From NCBI GenBank assembly GCA_034422835.1, contig DAOUJJ010000001.1, positions 1 to 64,000 on the forward strand: DNA of 64,000 nucleotides, written 5' to 3'. Positions 16,518-25,268 of the stretch are shown here, piece by piece (position 1 is the stretch's first letter; the number at the start of each line of letters is the position of its first letter). Source of the DNA: VXMO01 sp034422835 (GTDB lineage: Bacteria; Chloroflexota; Dehalococcoidia; UBA6926). Position numbers and translations under genes: made by a program. A model generated the notes under the pieces. That model did not search any database. It was not told the origin of the DNA and worked only from the letters and a program-made list of their open reading frames with translations.

Positions 16518-16587
16518 GAAGGGTTTGACGGAACAGGCAACGCGCCAAGCGTCGCGTCACCTCTTTTGCTTGTGTGAGTATGCGCCA

Positions 16588-16617
16588 GATTCCCGCTTTC
16601 GCGGGAATGACGAGTGG
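16588..16617. repeat. REP-like hairpin repeat, copy 1 (inverted relative to copy at 43694)
   Basis: The core ATTCCCGC-TTTC-GCGGGAAT forms an 8-bp perfect stem; on the other strand the loop is GAAA, a GNRA tetraloop. The whole 30 nt recurs as an exact reverse complement at 43694-43723. It lies between convergent genes (membrane protein + and greA -), so it may terminate transcription from both sides. Confidence 0.8.
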
Positions 16618-16657
16618 ATGTTCCCTCCGCTTAGGGTGAGCGGTATCTGAGGGCGGT

Positions 16658-17149
16658 TTATTCTACGGCAGAGACCGTGAAGCCGAGCTTGCCGGCGGGA
16701 ATGTCGATCTCGAACGTGTCGCCCTTTTTCTTGCCGATCAAGGCGCTTCCAACCGGCGATTCATTGGAGATGCGGCCGCGCGCGGCATCCGCCTCCGCCC
16801 GGCCAACGATGGTCCAGCGCTCCTCCTGGCCGTCGGAATCGACAACGACCACGGTTGAGCCAACGCGAACCTGCCCATCGGCCTGATCGCCCTGCTCCTC
16901 AATGAGGACGGCGCGGCGCACGTTGTCCTCAAGCTGGCGGATGCGGCCCTCGAGAAAGGCCTGCTCATTCTTTGCGGCGTCATACTGCGCGCTGTCCGTG
17001 ATATCGCCAAGTTCCTTGGCGCGTTGGATCATCTCCGCGACCTCAGGCCTGCGGATGTTGCGGAGCTCCTCAAGCTCCTGCTTCATCCGCTCCAGTCCCT
17101 CGGCGCTGATGTACACGCTGTTGTCCGTCGATGCGCTGTCCGTGGTCAT
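16658..17149 (-). CDS. greA: Transcription elongation factor GreA
   Basis: Rescues backtracked RNA polymerase by stimulating its RNA cleavage. The 163-aa protein has the N-terminal coiled-coil (GLERMKQELEELRNIRRPEV) with the acidic tip GDITDSAQYDAAKNEQ, where both catalytic-tip acidic positions are Asp, and the C-terminal FKBP-like domain ending SPVGSALIGKKKGDTFEI. ATG 17149 is chosen because GGAG lies 6 nt upstream; an ATG four codons earlier lacks this. Confidence 0.96.
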   Translation of the reverse strand: MTTDSASTDNSVYISAEGLERMKQELEELRNIRRPEVAEMIQRAKELGDITDSAQYDAAKNEQAFLEGRIRQLEDNVRRAVLIEEQGDQADGQVRVGSTVVVVDSDGQEERWTIVGRAEADAARGRISNESPVGSALIGKKKGDTFEIDIPAGKLGFTVSAVE

Positions 17150-17225
17150 GTAAAACTCCAATCTGAGAATGGACTATGTGGGGCCGGGTTGGCCGAATAG
17201 GTGCCCCCAAAGTCCAGACAGTGTA

Positions 17226-18548
17226 CTAGTCTTCGAGTCGTCCTGCCAGAGAGTTAAGGACAATTCCGGTTGCAACCTTCGGGAAGAAGTAGGTTGACTT
17301 GGGCGGCAGGCGCTCACCGGCCTCCGCCGCCTCTGTCATGTCCGTCATGCTTACTCCCTGCAGGAGAAAGCCGGCGTCACAGCCGCCTGCGCGAACGGCT
17401 TCTATCGCCTCCGCGGCATCACGCGGATAAGACAGCCAGCCGCGGGTCTCCGCCTCGTGTTGGTCTGCGCCCACTCCGTGCGTGAGCAGCACGTCCAGAA
17501 AAACGCAGGGCCCAAGCCGCCCCCATGCCTCCGACTCCCCGGTCAGCAGCCCCTCGAAGATGCCGGGCTCCAGGGGGCGGAGCAGTTTGAGCACGTCTCC
17601 TGGGGGCTCGATCAGAGCCATCATGGGCGCATCCTGAGACTCGATTGCCGAGGCGAATCTCTCGGCCGCCGCGGCATCGGAAAGGCCGCCGATCGTGATC
17701 TCTTCCGCTCTGAAATACGTCTCCACCTGCCGCATCAGCCGCGCGCGGGCATCATCCGGCAGACCTCGAATCAGACGATGATAGGGAAGGCTGACCAGTC
17801 CCGAATCTTCGATGGACGTGAGCGCGGCCATGATATATCCGGGGGCGTGTTCGCCGTCGTTCGCCTCATCGGGCTGCTGGCCAAGGTACGTTAGCGCCGT
17901 CTCATAGCGGTGATGGCCGTCCGCGACAAACAGGGGACCGGCCACTCCGAGCCTGATCGCCCCAACCTCTCCCGGATCAGACACGTTCCAGATGTCATAC
18001 TCATCCCCCGCAAGGTCTGTGAACGACGAGTCCGGCGGGCGCGACGATATAGCCCGGAGCAGGGTTCGAATCGCGCCGTCATCATCCTCATACAGCGCCA
18101 TGATTGGGCTGATGTTTGCATGGAGGGCATTCATCAACATGAGGCGGTCGCGCTTGGCGGCCTCATGAGTGTGTTCATGCGGTAGCACGGCGCCCTGCTC
18201 CCACTGGGCCAGCCGGACAGCGCCCAGAATCTCAAAACGGCCCGTTCGAACGCCGCCGAGTGTAAACGTATGGCGAACGAGGTAGAACTGCGCAGCCTCA
18301 TCGCGTTGCAGGAAGCCGCTTGTCGTCCACTCGTCCCACGTCCTGCTCGCTGAACCGTACGGATCGGCCGCATCGACGGCGGACGGCAGCTCAAGGCGGA
18401 TGACGTTGTGCGGGCTGGACTCAAGCAAACGTTCCACGTCGGACGGCGCAATAACGTCATACGGCGGCGCGGCAAGAGCGCCCAGGTCTCCTGCACGGGA
18501 TGTGTCGTAGCGCCAGCCGCGAAAGGGACGAAAGAGGGCCTCAGCCAA
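17226..18548 (-). CDS. DUF1015 family protein
   Basis: Family of unknown function in bacteria, related to ParB-like folds and to archaeal free-serine kinase. Motifs in order: FRPFRGWRYD, APPYDVI, YLVRHTF, LPHEHTHEAAKRDRL, the putative active site VADGHHRYETAL and the C-terminal PPKSTYFFPKVATGIV. The 440-aa length is normal. The start is placed at TTG 18548 because GGAGG lies 9 nt before it and homology starts at once; this is one base after the sirtuin stop (TAG-A-TTG), so the two genes are translationally coupled. Confidence 0.88.
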   Translation of the reverse strand: MAEALFRPFRGWRYDTSRAGDLGALAAPPYDVIAPSDVERLLESSPHNVIRLELPSAVDAADPYGSASRTWDEWTTSGFLQRDEAAQFYLVRHTFTLGGVRTGRFEILGAVRLAQWEQGAVLPHEHTHEAAKRDRLMLMNALHANISPIMALYEDDDGAIRTLLRAISSRPPDSSFTDLAGDEYDIWNVSDPGEVGAIRLGVAGPLFVADGHHRYETALTYLGQQPDEANDGEHAPGYIMAALTSIEDSGLVSLPYHRLIRGLPDDARARLMRQVETYFRAEEITIGGLSDAAAAERFASAIESQDAPMMALIEPPGDVLKLLRPLEPGIFEGLLTGESEAWGRLGPCVFLDVLLTHGVGADQHEAETRGWLSYPRDAAEAIEAVRAGGCDAGFLLQGVSMTDMTEAAEAGERLPPKSTYFFPKVATGIVLNSLAGRLED

Positions 18549-18549
18549 T

Positions 18550-19371
18550 CTACGTCGCCTCCAGGATGCCGCCGGAGACCCCACCCTGCCCCTTCACCCG
18601 CCGCACGGCCGACACCAGTTCCGGCAGGGCCTCCCCGGTTGGAGCGCGGACGACGATATCGCACACCTCCGTGAGAGCCGTTTCATTGGGGTTGATCTCA
18701 ATGAGCGTTGCGCCGTTCAACCGCCGCGCCACTTCCGGGAGGGCGGCTGCCGGGTAGACGATTGCCGACGTGCCCAGGATCAGGACGCAGTCGCTCAGAG
18801 CGGCCTCCTCCTGGCAGCGCCTTAGAACGTCCGGCGGAATCGGTTCTCCGAACATGACCGTGTCCGTCTTGAGAAGGCCGTCGCAGCTCGGGCACGGAGG
18901 AGGCAATGTGTCGAGCGGAATCTCATCTCGTGTGAAGCGATCCACGCACTTGATGCAACGGATCAGCGTATGGTTGCCGTGAATCTCAGAGAGGCTCTCA
19001 CTGCCGGCAGCGCGGTGAAGGTTATCAACGTTCTGTGTGACAAGGTGGCGCAGCGTGCCCATGCGCTCGAGGTCGACCAGCGCGTAATGGCCGGGATTCG
19101 GTTGCGCCGATTCCAGAGCCTCTCGCATCTCCGGCATCTGGTTGTCGCTCAGCCGCTCCTCCCACCACTGTTGTGGGTCCCGGAGGAACCGCTGGTACCC
19201 GAGATTGTCCGGTTCGCCGTATTTCTTCCAGAGCCCGCCGGGGCCGCGAAACGTCGGTATGCCGCTCTCGGCGGACATGCCTGCGCCGGCAAGCGCGGTA
19301 ACGTACGTTGCCTCCACCATGGTCTGCGCGGCGTCTTCTAAAGCGGCTCGCACCGAATCAGAAAGAGTCAT
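18550..19371 (-). CDS. Sir2-family NAD-dependent protein deacylase
   Basis: Removes acyl groups from lysines using NAD+, giving nicotinamide and O-acetyl-ADP-ribose. The 273-aa protein has the NAD loop GAGMSAESGIPTFRG (from G29), TQNVDNLH, catalytic H131 in EIHGNH, four zinc cysteines C139, C142, C160 and C163, and GTSAIVYPAA near the C-terminus. The Tyr/Arg pair that marks class III desuccinylases is not evident, so ordinary deacetylase activity is likely. It is coupled to the DUF1015 gene. Confidence 0.93.
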   Translation of the reverse strand: MTLSDSVRAALEDAAQTMVEATYVTALAGAGMSAESGIPTFRGPGGLWKKYGEPDNLGYQRFLRDPQQWWEERLSDNQMPEMREALESAQPNPGHYALVDLERMGTLRHLVTQNVDNLHRAAGSESLSEIHGNHTLIRCIKCVDRFTRDEIPLDTLPPPCPSCDGLLKTDTVMFGEPIPPDVLRRCQEEAALSDCVLILGTSAIVYPAAALPEVARRLNGATLIEINPNETALTEVCDIVVRAPTGEALPELVSAVRRVKGQGGVSGGILEAT

Positions 19372-19420
19372 GTGATTACACCGTCCTCTTGTCAGGGCCT
19401 GTCCAGTGATTATAGGGGTG

Positions 19421-22400
19421 CTAGGCAGGCGCTGCCGATTGGTTAATCCGCCGTTCCAGTCGCTCCGAATCCTCGGTGGACAGGTTAAAATACTTGGCCT
19501 GCGGATGATGGAAAACGAGCGCGCTAACTGATCCCTCAGGCTCCATCATCATTTCCTCGGTCAGATTGACGCCGATGGTCTCCACCGGATTGAGTAGCCG
19601 CCACAGGATTTCCTGGTCCTCCAGCCTCGGACAGGCGGGATACCCGAACGAGTACCGCTTGCCCTGGTAGGCAGCGCGGAACAAGTCCGGCTTTGTGATG
19701 TAATCCGGATCGGCGAATCCCCACATCGCGCGCATCCGTTGGTGGAGCAGCTCCGCAAAGCCCTCTGCTCCTTCCAACGCCAGCACTTGCAGGATGTGTG
19801 AATCGAGGTACTCGCCCTTGTTCTTCCATTCGTCGGCCAGATCGCGCACGCCCGGCCCGACCGTCGTGACGAACGCGCCGAGGTAGTCCGGCGCTCCGTC
19901 CGAGCGCACATAGTCCGCGAGGCTCAGTCCCTCTCCGGCAGCTTGCCTGCCGAACTGCAGCCGTTCCAGCGTGTTCTCTCCATCCGATGACAGAATCAAG
20001 ACATCCTCGCCGTCACGGGCGGCGCGGAAGAAGCGAAAAACGGCGGAGGCTCGCATATCAGGCCGCGACGCCATCTCTCGCTGAACGCGCAAGACGCGTT
20101 CATGAAGCTCAACCGCTCGCTCGTTGCCCTTTTCCAAATCTTCAAGGAACCGGCCCCGGTACCCCAGGTGCCGAACGTAGAGCATCGTCGGGTTGATGTA
20201 CGAGAAGACCTCGTCGAGATCGTAATCCAACAGGGTGTGCTCAATCAGGTCCGGCGGGCGTGGCGGCGCATCCACGGACGTGATGACTGCGGGCGCGCGT
20301 CCGTCAGGAGATGGCGCGGCGGATCGAGCCGCGTCCTGGCTGCGAATGGTATCCGTCTCCGCTCGCAACTCATTCTCAAGCCGCTCCCTGTCCTCTTGCG
20401 TGCGGATGCGGTTGGCGAGATCAAGTCCCGTCATGGCGTCCTGCGCATACGCAACAAGCCCCTCGTATTCGGGCGCGATCCGAAGCCGCGTGAAGCGATT
20501 GCTCAACGCCGCGCCGCCGACAAGAATGGGCACGTCAACGCCCGCCTCCGTGAAATCACGCACGGTTTCCACCATCATCTGCGCGGATTTAACCAGCAGG
20601 CCGGAAAGGCCGATCATGTCCGGCCTGTGCTCCTGGTACGCCTCGATAAGCTCCCCCGGCGGCACCTTGATGCCGCGGTTGATCACGCGGTAGCCGTTGT
20701 TGGACAGGATGATATCGACCAGGTTCTTGCCGATGTCATGCACGTCACCCTTCACCGTGGCGAGCAATACCTTGCCTCGTGAGCTTGTCTCCGTCGTTTC
20801 CATGTGCGGCTCAAGATGCGCGACGGCGTTTTTCATCACTTCTGCCGATTCAAGCACCTCCGCGACGATGAGTTCATTGGCCGCAAACAGCCGCCCAACC
20901 TCATCCATGCCGTCCATGAGTGGACCGTTGATGATTTCCAGCGGGGGCCGTTCCTCAAGGGCGATATCGAGATCCGGCGTCATTCCCTCGCGCGTGCCCT
21001 CAACAACGCGCCGCGCAATGCGTTCGTCCAGAGAAAGCCCTTCCATACGGTCAACGCCCTGCTCGGTGGCGGATGCGCGCCGCTCACGGAAATGCGCGGC
21101 AAAGGCGGCGATGGGATCGTCGCCCCGCCAGAAGATCAGGTCGTCGCATAGGGCGCGTTCTTCGTCGGAAAGCGCCGCATAACGCACGAGGCCGCCCGTG
21201 TTCACGATTGCGCTGTCAAGTCCCGCCTGCACGCAGTGGTAGAGCATGACCGCATTGAGCGCTTCCCGTCCCGCCTGCGGCAGACCGAACGAGACGTTGG
21301 AGATTCCAAGGGTCGTCTTGGCCAGCGGCAACTCCTGTTTGATCAGCCGGATGCCCTCGATGGTCTCAACCGCAGAGCCGATATAGTTCTCATCGCCGGT
21401 GCCGACGGGGAATGTCAGCGCGTCAAAGATAATGTCCTCACCGCGCAGTCCGTACTTCTCCGTCAGCAGTTGATAGGAACGCTGGGCGATTTCCAGCTTG
21501 CGTTCCCGGGTGATGGCCTGCGCCTGCTCCCGGTCATCGTCGATGCAGCCAACGATGACCGCCGCTCCATAGCGGCGGGCAAGCGGCGCAACGGCGGCAA
21601 AGCGCTCCTCGCCGTCCTCCAGGTTGATGGAGTTGATAATCGACTTGCCCTGCGTGCGCTTGAGCGCCTCCTCGATGACGTTCACATCAGTCGAATCAAT
21701 GACAAGGGGCGCTCGCGTCTTGCGCACCAGCCGCTCCAGGAACACATTCATGTCCGCGATTTCGTCGCGGTCAGGGTCCTGCAAACAGACGTCCAGCGCG
21801 TGCGCGCCGTTGCGGATCTGGTCGCGCCCGATCTCGGATGCCTCCTCGATGCTGCCCTCGCCGATGAGGCGCTTGAATCGGCGGCTGCCAAGCACGTTCG
21901 TCCGCTCACCGATGAGAACCGGCTTTGTGTCCTCGTCAATCGTCAGCGTCTCAAGGCCGGAAACGACGGTCGCAGTCGGATCGGCGGGTTTTCGCGCAGG
22001 ACGATTCAGCGCCACCGCGCACATGTGCTCAGTGTGTTCGTTCACCGTTCCGCAGCATCCGCCGATGATGTTGACCCAACCGGCATCGATAAAGGAGCCG
22101 AGCGTGGCAGCCACATTCTCGGGCGTCTCGTGGTAGTTGCCGTCCTCATCCGGCAGGCCGGCGTTCGGGATCACCGCAACAGGGAAACGTGATATCTGCG
22201 AGAGCGTGCGGACGTAATCGCGCATGAACTCCGGCCCCGTCGCGCAGTTCATGCCGATCCACAGCAGGTCACGGTGTGCGAAAGACGCGTAGAACGCCTC
22301 GATGTCCTGCCCCGCGAGCAGCGTGCCCATCGTCTCGATGGTGCATTGCACGGCAGAGGGAACGTTGGAGCCGAGGTCGTCATTGGCGCGGTCGATGCCC

Positions 22401-22909
22401 TCCAGCGCCGCCTTGATATTCAGGGCGTCCTGCGAGGTTTCGACGAGCAGGACATCGACGCCGCCCGTAATCAGGCCGCGAGCCTGCACACGGAAATGCT
22501 CAACCAGCTCATCAAACGTGACGTTGGCCGTGACGGAGATTGAACGCGTTGTCGGGCCCATGGAACCCGCAACGAACCGGGGATGGTCGTCTGTGGAGGC
22601 ATTGTCCGCCGCGGCGCGCGCGAGTTCCGCGCCGATTCGGCTGATCTCCTCCGCTTGGTCGGCCAGGTCATATTCGCCCAGCACCAGTGGCGTTGAGCCG
22701 AACGTGTTCGTCTCGATGATGTCCGCGCCGGCATCCAGAAAATCGCGATGTATGCCAGCGATGGCGTCCGGCCGCGTGATATTCAGATACTCGTTGCATC
22801 CCTCAAGCTCAGCGCCACCGAAATCCTCCGCGCTCAGGCCAAGCGACTGGATGCGCGTGCCCATCGCGCCGTCCACAACGAGGACGCGTTCGGTCAGTAA
22901 TTCTCGCAA
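19421..22909 (-). CDS. metH: Methionine synthase, cobalamin-dependent
   Basis: Transfers a methyl group from 5-methyltetrahydrofolate to homocysteine through cobalamin. All four modules are present in 1162 aa: homocysteine domain with zinc cysteines in GMNCATGP and GGCCGT; pterin domain (GERTNVLGSRRFKRL, DALTFPVGTGDE, LGISNVSFGL); B12 domain with the DVHDIGKN lower-ligand motif and GLSGLLVKS; and C-terminal SAM-activation domain (GYRGRFLEDLE, YRAAYQGKR-like FRAAYQGKR, FGYPACPR). The start is set at TTG 22909; the frame is open further but has no ATG or GTG. No cobalamin riboswitch is evident in the 250-nt leader. Confidence 0.96.
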   Translation of the reverse strand: MRELLTERVLVVDGAMGTRIQSLGLSAEDFGGAELEGCNEYLNITRPDAIAGIHRDFLDAGADIIETNTFGSTPLVLGEYDLADQAEEISRIGAELARAAADNASTDDHPRFVAGSMGPTTRSISVTANVTFDELVEHFRVQARGLITGGVDVLLVETSQDALNIKAALEGIDRANDDLGSNVPSAVQCTIETMGTLLAGQDIEAFYASFAHRDLLWIGMNCATGPEFMRDYVRTLSQISRFPVAVIPNAGLPDEDGNYHETPENVAATLGSFIDAGWVNIIGGCCGTVNEHTEHMCAVALNRPARKPADPTATVVSGLETLTIDEDTKPVLIGERTNVLGSRRFKRLIGEGSIEEASEIGRDQIRNGAHALDVCLQDPDRDEIADMNVFLERLVRKTRAPLVIDSTDVNVIEEALKRTQGKSIINSINLEDGEERFAAVAPLARRYGAAVIVGCIDDDREQAQAITRERKLEIAQRSYQLLTEKYGLRGEDIIFDALTFPVGTGDENYIGSAVETIEGIRLIKQELPLAKTTLGISNVSFGLPQAGREALNAVMLYHCVQAGLDSAIVNTGGLVRYAALSDEERALCDDLIFWRGDDPIAAFAAHFRERRASATEQGVDRMEGLSLDERIARRVVEGTREGMTPDLDIALEERPPLEIINGPLMDGMDEVGRLFAANELIVAEVLESAEVMKNAVAHLEPHMETTETSSRGKVLLATVKGDVHDIGKNLVDIILSNNGYRVINRGIKVPPGELIEAYQEHRPDMIGLSGLLVKSAQMMVETVRDFTEAGVDVPILVGGAALSNRFTRLRIAPEYEGLVAYAQDAMTGLDLANRIRTQEDRERLENELRAETDTIRSQDAARSAAPSPDGRAPAVITSVDAPPRPPDLIEHTLLDYDLDEVFSYINPTMLYVRHLGYRGRFLEDLEKGNERAVELHERVLRVQREMASRPDMRASAVFRFFRAARDGEDVLILSSDGENTLERLQFGRQAAGEGLSLADYVRSDGAPDYLGAFVTTVGPGVRDLADEWKNKGEYLDSHILQVLALEGAEGFAELLHQRMRAMWGFADPDYITKPDLFRAAYQGKRYSFGYPACPRLEDQEILWRLLNPVETIGVNLTEEMMMEPEGSVSALVFHHPQAKYFNLSTEDSERLERRINQSAAPA

Positions 22910-23162
22910 GCGCGCAAGCCGCGCCTCTCTGTTATCCGTCGTGACGATCTCTGTCTCCGTTCGCGACTCATAGTGCCGTCCGGCATGACGGCGACTGAAA
23001 TTGATTACGTATATCTATTGTAGTATTTCGCGCTATGGATGGGGGCGAGAACCAGCCGTCCAGTCAGCGCGCTACTGTACAATTGTGGGACGCAATCGCA
23101 TCGGAAAGCCGCGCAAGCCGCTTCGGCGCGGCGAAAGCGCCCGATTCTCAGATTGCCGCGAT

Positions 23163-23235
23163 GGGGCTGTAGCTCAGTTGGGAGAGCGCTTCAATGGCAT
23201 TGAAGAGGTCAGGGGTTCGACTCCCCTCAGCTCCA
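23163..23235 (+). tRNA. tRNA-Ala (anticodon GGC)
   Basis: GGGGCTG acceptor pairs with CAGCTCC including the G3:U70 wobble; D arm GCTCAGTTGGGAGAGC, anticodon loop within CTTCAATGGCATTGAAG giving GGC, and T arm AGGGGTTCGACTCCCCT are complete. The discriminator A at 23235 is followed by TACC, so CCA is not encoded, in contrast to the TGC isoacceptor at 1195. Gene debris begins some 220 nt downstream of its 3' end. Confidence 0.97.
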
Positions 23236-23457
23236 TACCATACTGCCTCTCACGCGAATGGGCCTGTTTCGCTCGATTTTGGTGAATTGGGCCGAAAGTA
23301 ATCGATAAGTAATCGTTCTGGGAGATAACTTTACCCAATAGTAATCCACGAGCCCCTATCATGGTTTCTGTACGCATGTAGCACTTTCACCGTGCAGAGT
23401 GGTCATCATTTCAGGAGGCGCGATAGCCATGTCCGGCAGTGGGAACAACAGCAGTAG
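23236..23457. other. Non-coding stretch downstream of tRNA-Ala
   Basis: About 220 nt, AT-richer than the rest, with no family motif on either strand. A Shine-Dalgarno-like AGGAGG lies 10 nt before an ATG at 23429, but the frame following it is a shadow of the better frame starting at 23458, so no gene is called. Confidence 0.45.
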
Positions 23458-23595
23458 AGCGCGCCGCCTGCTGAGGGCGGCTCGGCTACGTTCACCCTCG
23501 CTCTCTCCGCCGGTCCCCGCTCCTGCACCGTCGAACTGGTCAAGACGCAGTATTTACAATCCGGCGTCGGCGGCGGATCGTGCGGGGGCGTATAG
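23458..23595 (+). pseudogene. C-terminal fragment of a repetitive surface-type protein
   Basis: Directly after an in-frame stop the plus strand reads APPAEGGSATFTLALSAG and goes on with a Cys-containing tail (TVELVKTQYLQSGVGGGSC) to a TAG. GGSATFTLALSAG is typical of a beta strand pair of Calx-beta or similar extracellular repeats. It has no start codon or upstream domain and must be a fragment. It faces the minus-strand fragments to its right. Confidence 0.4.
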
Positions 23596-23630
23596 GGAGG
23601 GAGCGGGAGCGAGATTTCATTCTGTGCCCC

Positions 23631-23957
23631 CTATCCCTGCCCCTTGGGCATCCGGTAGCCGACGTGACGCTCGGTGAAGATGTAGGTGGGGTTGTCCGCG
23701 TCGTCGCCCAGCTTGATCCGCAGCCTGCGCACGATGGTGCGCATGGGCCGCAGGTCGCTGCCGCTCCTCTCCCGCCACACCCGGCCCAGAATGTTCTCGT
23801 AGCTCAGCACCTGTCCGGCGCTGAAGGAGAGCTCGGCGAGCAGCCGGTACTCCAGCGGGAGCAGGTGAACCGGTTCCCCGGCCAGCGTCACCTTGCGCGC
23901 GGCGTAGTCGATGGTCAGGTCGCCCGCCACGTACGGCTCCGACGGTTCGGGGGGCTC
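23631..23957 (-). pseudogene. OmpR/PhoB-type winged-helix DNA-binding domain, fragment
   Basis: The minus strand encodes a full C-terminal effector domain: YVAGDLTIDYAARKVTL (N-terminal sheet), PLEYRLLAELSFSAGQV, YENILGRVWRER, RTIVRRLRIKLGDDADN (recognition helix) and the wing TYIFTERHVGYRMPKGQ before the stop. A receiver or kinase part is missing: upstream the frame loses sense and joins the cadherin-like fragment in another frame. Similar domains end multi-domain GAF kinases in SAR202-like genomes (family knowledge). Confidence 0.65.
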
Positions 23958-23959
23958 CC

Positions 23960-24459
23960 GCCGCCGCGTTGCAGGCCACGGAGAACGTGCCGGGGTCCTG
24001 GGCAACAGGGGCGTTGTTGCGCCGCTCCGAGGCGGTTACCGCCACGCCCACGACGCGGTTGTCCCGGCCGCCCGGTCGTCGGTGACCTCCACGCCTATGG
24101 AGAAGGACACTCCGCCGGGTTCCCAGGTGTAGCCCAACTCCGCCTCCGCCACCGTGATCACGCCCTCCCCGTTGATGTTGGCGATGCTGAACTTGTCGGC
24201 GTTCTCTCCGCTCAGGGTGTAGGTCAGTGCCTCGCCGTCCGGGTCGGTGGCGCGCACCCTGGCCACTTCGGTGCCACGGGGCGCGCGCTCCACCACGGAG
24301 AAGCTCTCATCGTTGGGCCGCTGGAACACCGGCTGGCCGTTGGGATCCGCGTTCGGGTCCGGCGCGTAGGGCGTTGCCGTCACCGTGCGAGAGGGCGCGC
24401 CGAGATGCTCGGGGGGCTCTCGGTCGGCCTGCCCGTACACCGCCCGCCACCCCGCGTTG
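23960..24459 (-). pseudogene. Cadherin-like domain fragment with frameshift
   Basis: Minus strand; one frame reads VFQRPNDESFSVVERAPRG, EVARVRATDPDGEALTYTLSG and FSIANINGEGVITVAEA, then VSFSIGVEVTDDRAAG, a cadherin/CHDL-type repeat with the DPDG calcium motif. Near 24050 the sense continues in another frame (VVGVAVTASERRNNAPVAQD) towards the winged-helix fragment. There is no start or signal peptide; the sequence runs straight into the aapP stop codon region. It is a decayed piece of a cell-surface protein. Confidence 0.55.
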
Positions 24460-25224
24460 TTAGTGCAAAATCTGTGACAAAAACAGCTTGGCGCGGTCGC
24501 TCTTGGGGTTGATGAAGAACTCGTTTGGCGGACCCTCTTCCGCAATCATGCCCTCGTCAAACATGATGACCCGATCCGCCACCTCACGGGCGAAACCAAC
24601 CTCATGCGTCACAATCAACATGGTCATGCCGGACTGTGCCAGCTCCGTCATCACATCCAGCACATCCTTGATCATCTCCGGATCAAGCGCCGATGTCGGC
24701 TCATCGAAGAGCATGATTTTGGGATCCATGGCAAGCGCGCGCGCGATGGCGACACGCTGCTGCTGACCGCCGGACAATTCCGCCGGATATTTTTCGGCCT
24801 GCTCCGGGATGCCGACCCGTTCCAGCAAACCCATGGCCCTTTCTTCTGCCTCTGCCCGCGGTGTGTGCCGAACCTTCATTGGCGCCAGCGTGATGTTGTT
24901 CATCACGGTCAGGTGAGGAAAGAGGTTGAATTGCTGGAACACCATCCCAACCTCGCGGCGAATCGCGTCAATGTGGCTGGTGTCGTTCGAGAGAGTTATG
25001 CCGTCAACGATGATTTCGCCGCGTTGATGCTCCTCAAGTCGATTGATGGTGCGGATGAACGTCGATTTGCCGGAGCCGGACGGGCCGAGGATGACGACCT
25101 TCTCTGCTCGTTTAACGGTGGTTGAAACGCCGCGTAACGCGTGGAACGACCCAAACCACTTGTGAACGTCACGAGTGATGATGATGTCCTCAACGCCGTT
25201 GTCCGGCGCGTCCCCATTAGTCAT
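24460..25224 (-). CDS. aapP: Amino-acid ABC transporter, ATP-binding protein
   Basis: Energises import of polar amino acids. The 254-aa ATPase has Walker A GPSGSGKST, Q-loop VFQQFNLFPHLTV, signature LSGGQQQRVAIARAL, Walker B IMLFDEPTSALDPEM and the H-loop IVTHEVGFAREVADRV, all of the GlnQ/AapP polar amino-acid type. It is the last gene of the aapJQMP run; its stop abuts the debris island, so the region beyond may have replaced a native 3' flank. Confidence 0.95.
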   Translation of the reverse strand: MTNGDAPDNGVEDIIITRDVHKWFGSFHALRGVSTTVKRAEKVVILGPSGSGKSTFIRTINRLEEHQRGEIIVDGITLSNDTSHIDAIRREVGMVFQQFNLFPHLTVMNNITLAPMKVRHTPRAEAEERAMGLLERVGIPEQAEKYPAELSGGQQQRVAIARALAMDPKIMLFDEPTSALDPEMIKDVLDVMTELAQSGMTMLIVTHEVGFAREVADRVIMFDEGMIAEEGPPNEFFINPKSDRAKLFLSQILH

Positions 25225-25268
25225 CCAGGTGCCTCCTTGCTTTGCGAGGATACCGCAGTTCAGTCCAT

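Noticed and set aside
22910..23162. Cobalamin or SAM riboswitch in the metH leader
   Set aside because: No B12-box-like GCCACTG element or SAM-I core could be recognised on the minus strand; only an isolated TACAAT is present.
23001..23285. ORF spanning tRNA-Ala(GGC) on the plus strand
   Set aside because: Its residues GAVAQLGERFNGIEEVRGST are the known translation artefact of a tRNA gene.
23399..23677. 92-residue Arg/Ser/Pro-rich ORF with an AGGAGG upstream
   Set aside because: The overlapping frame gives a recognisable beta-repeat fragment; the Arg/Pro composition is that of an out-of-frame GC-rich read.
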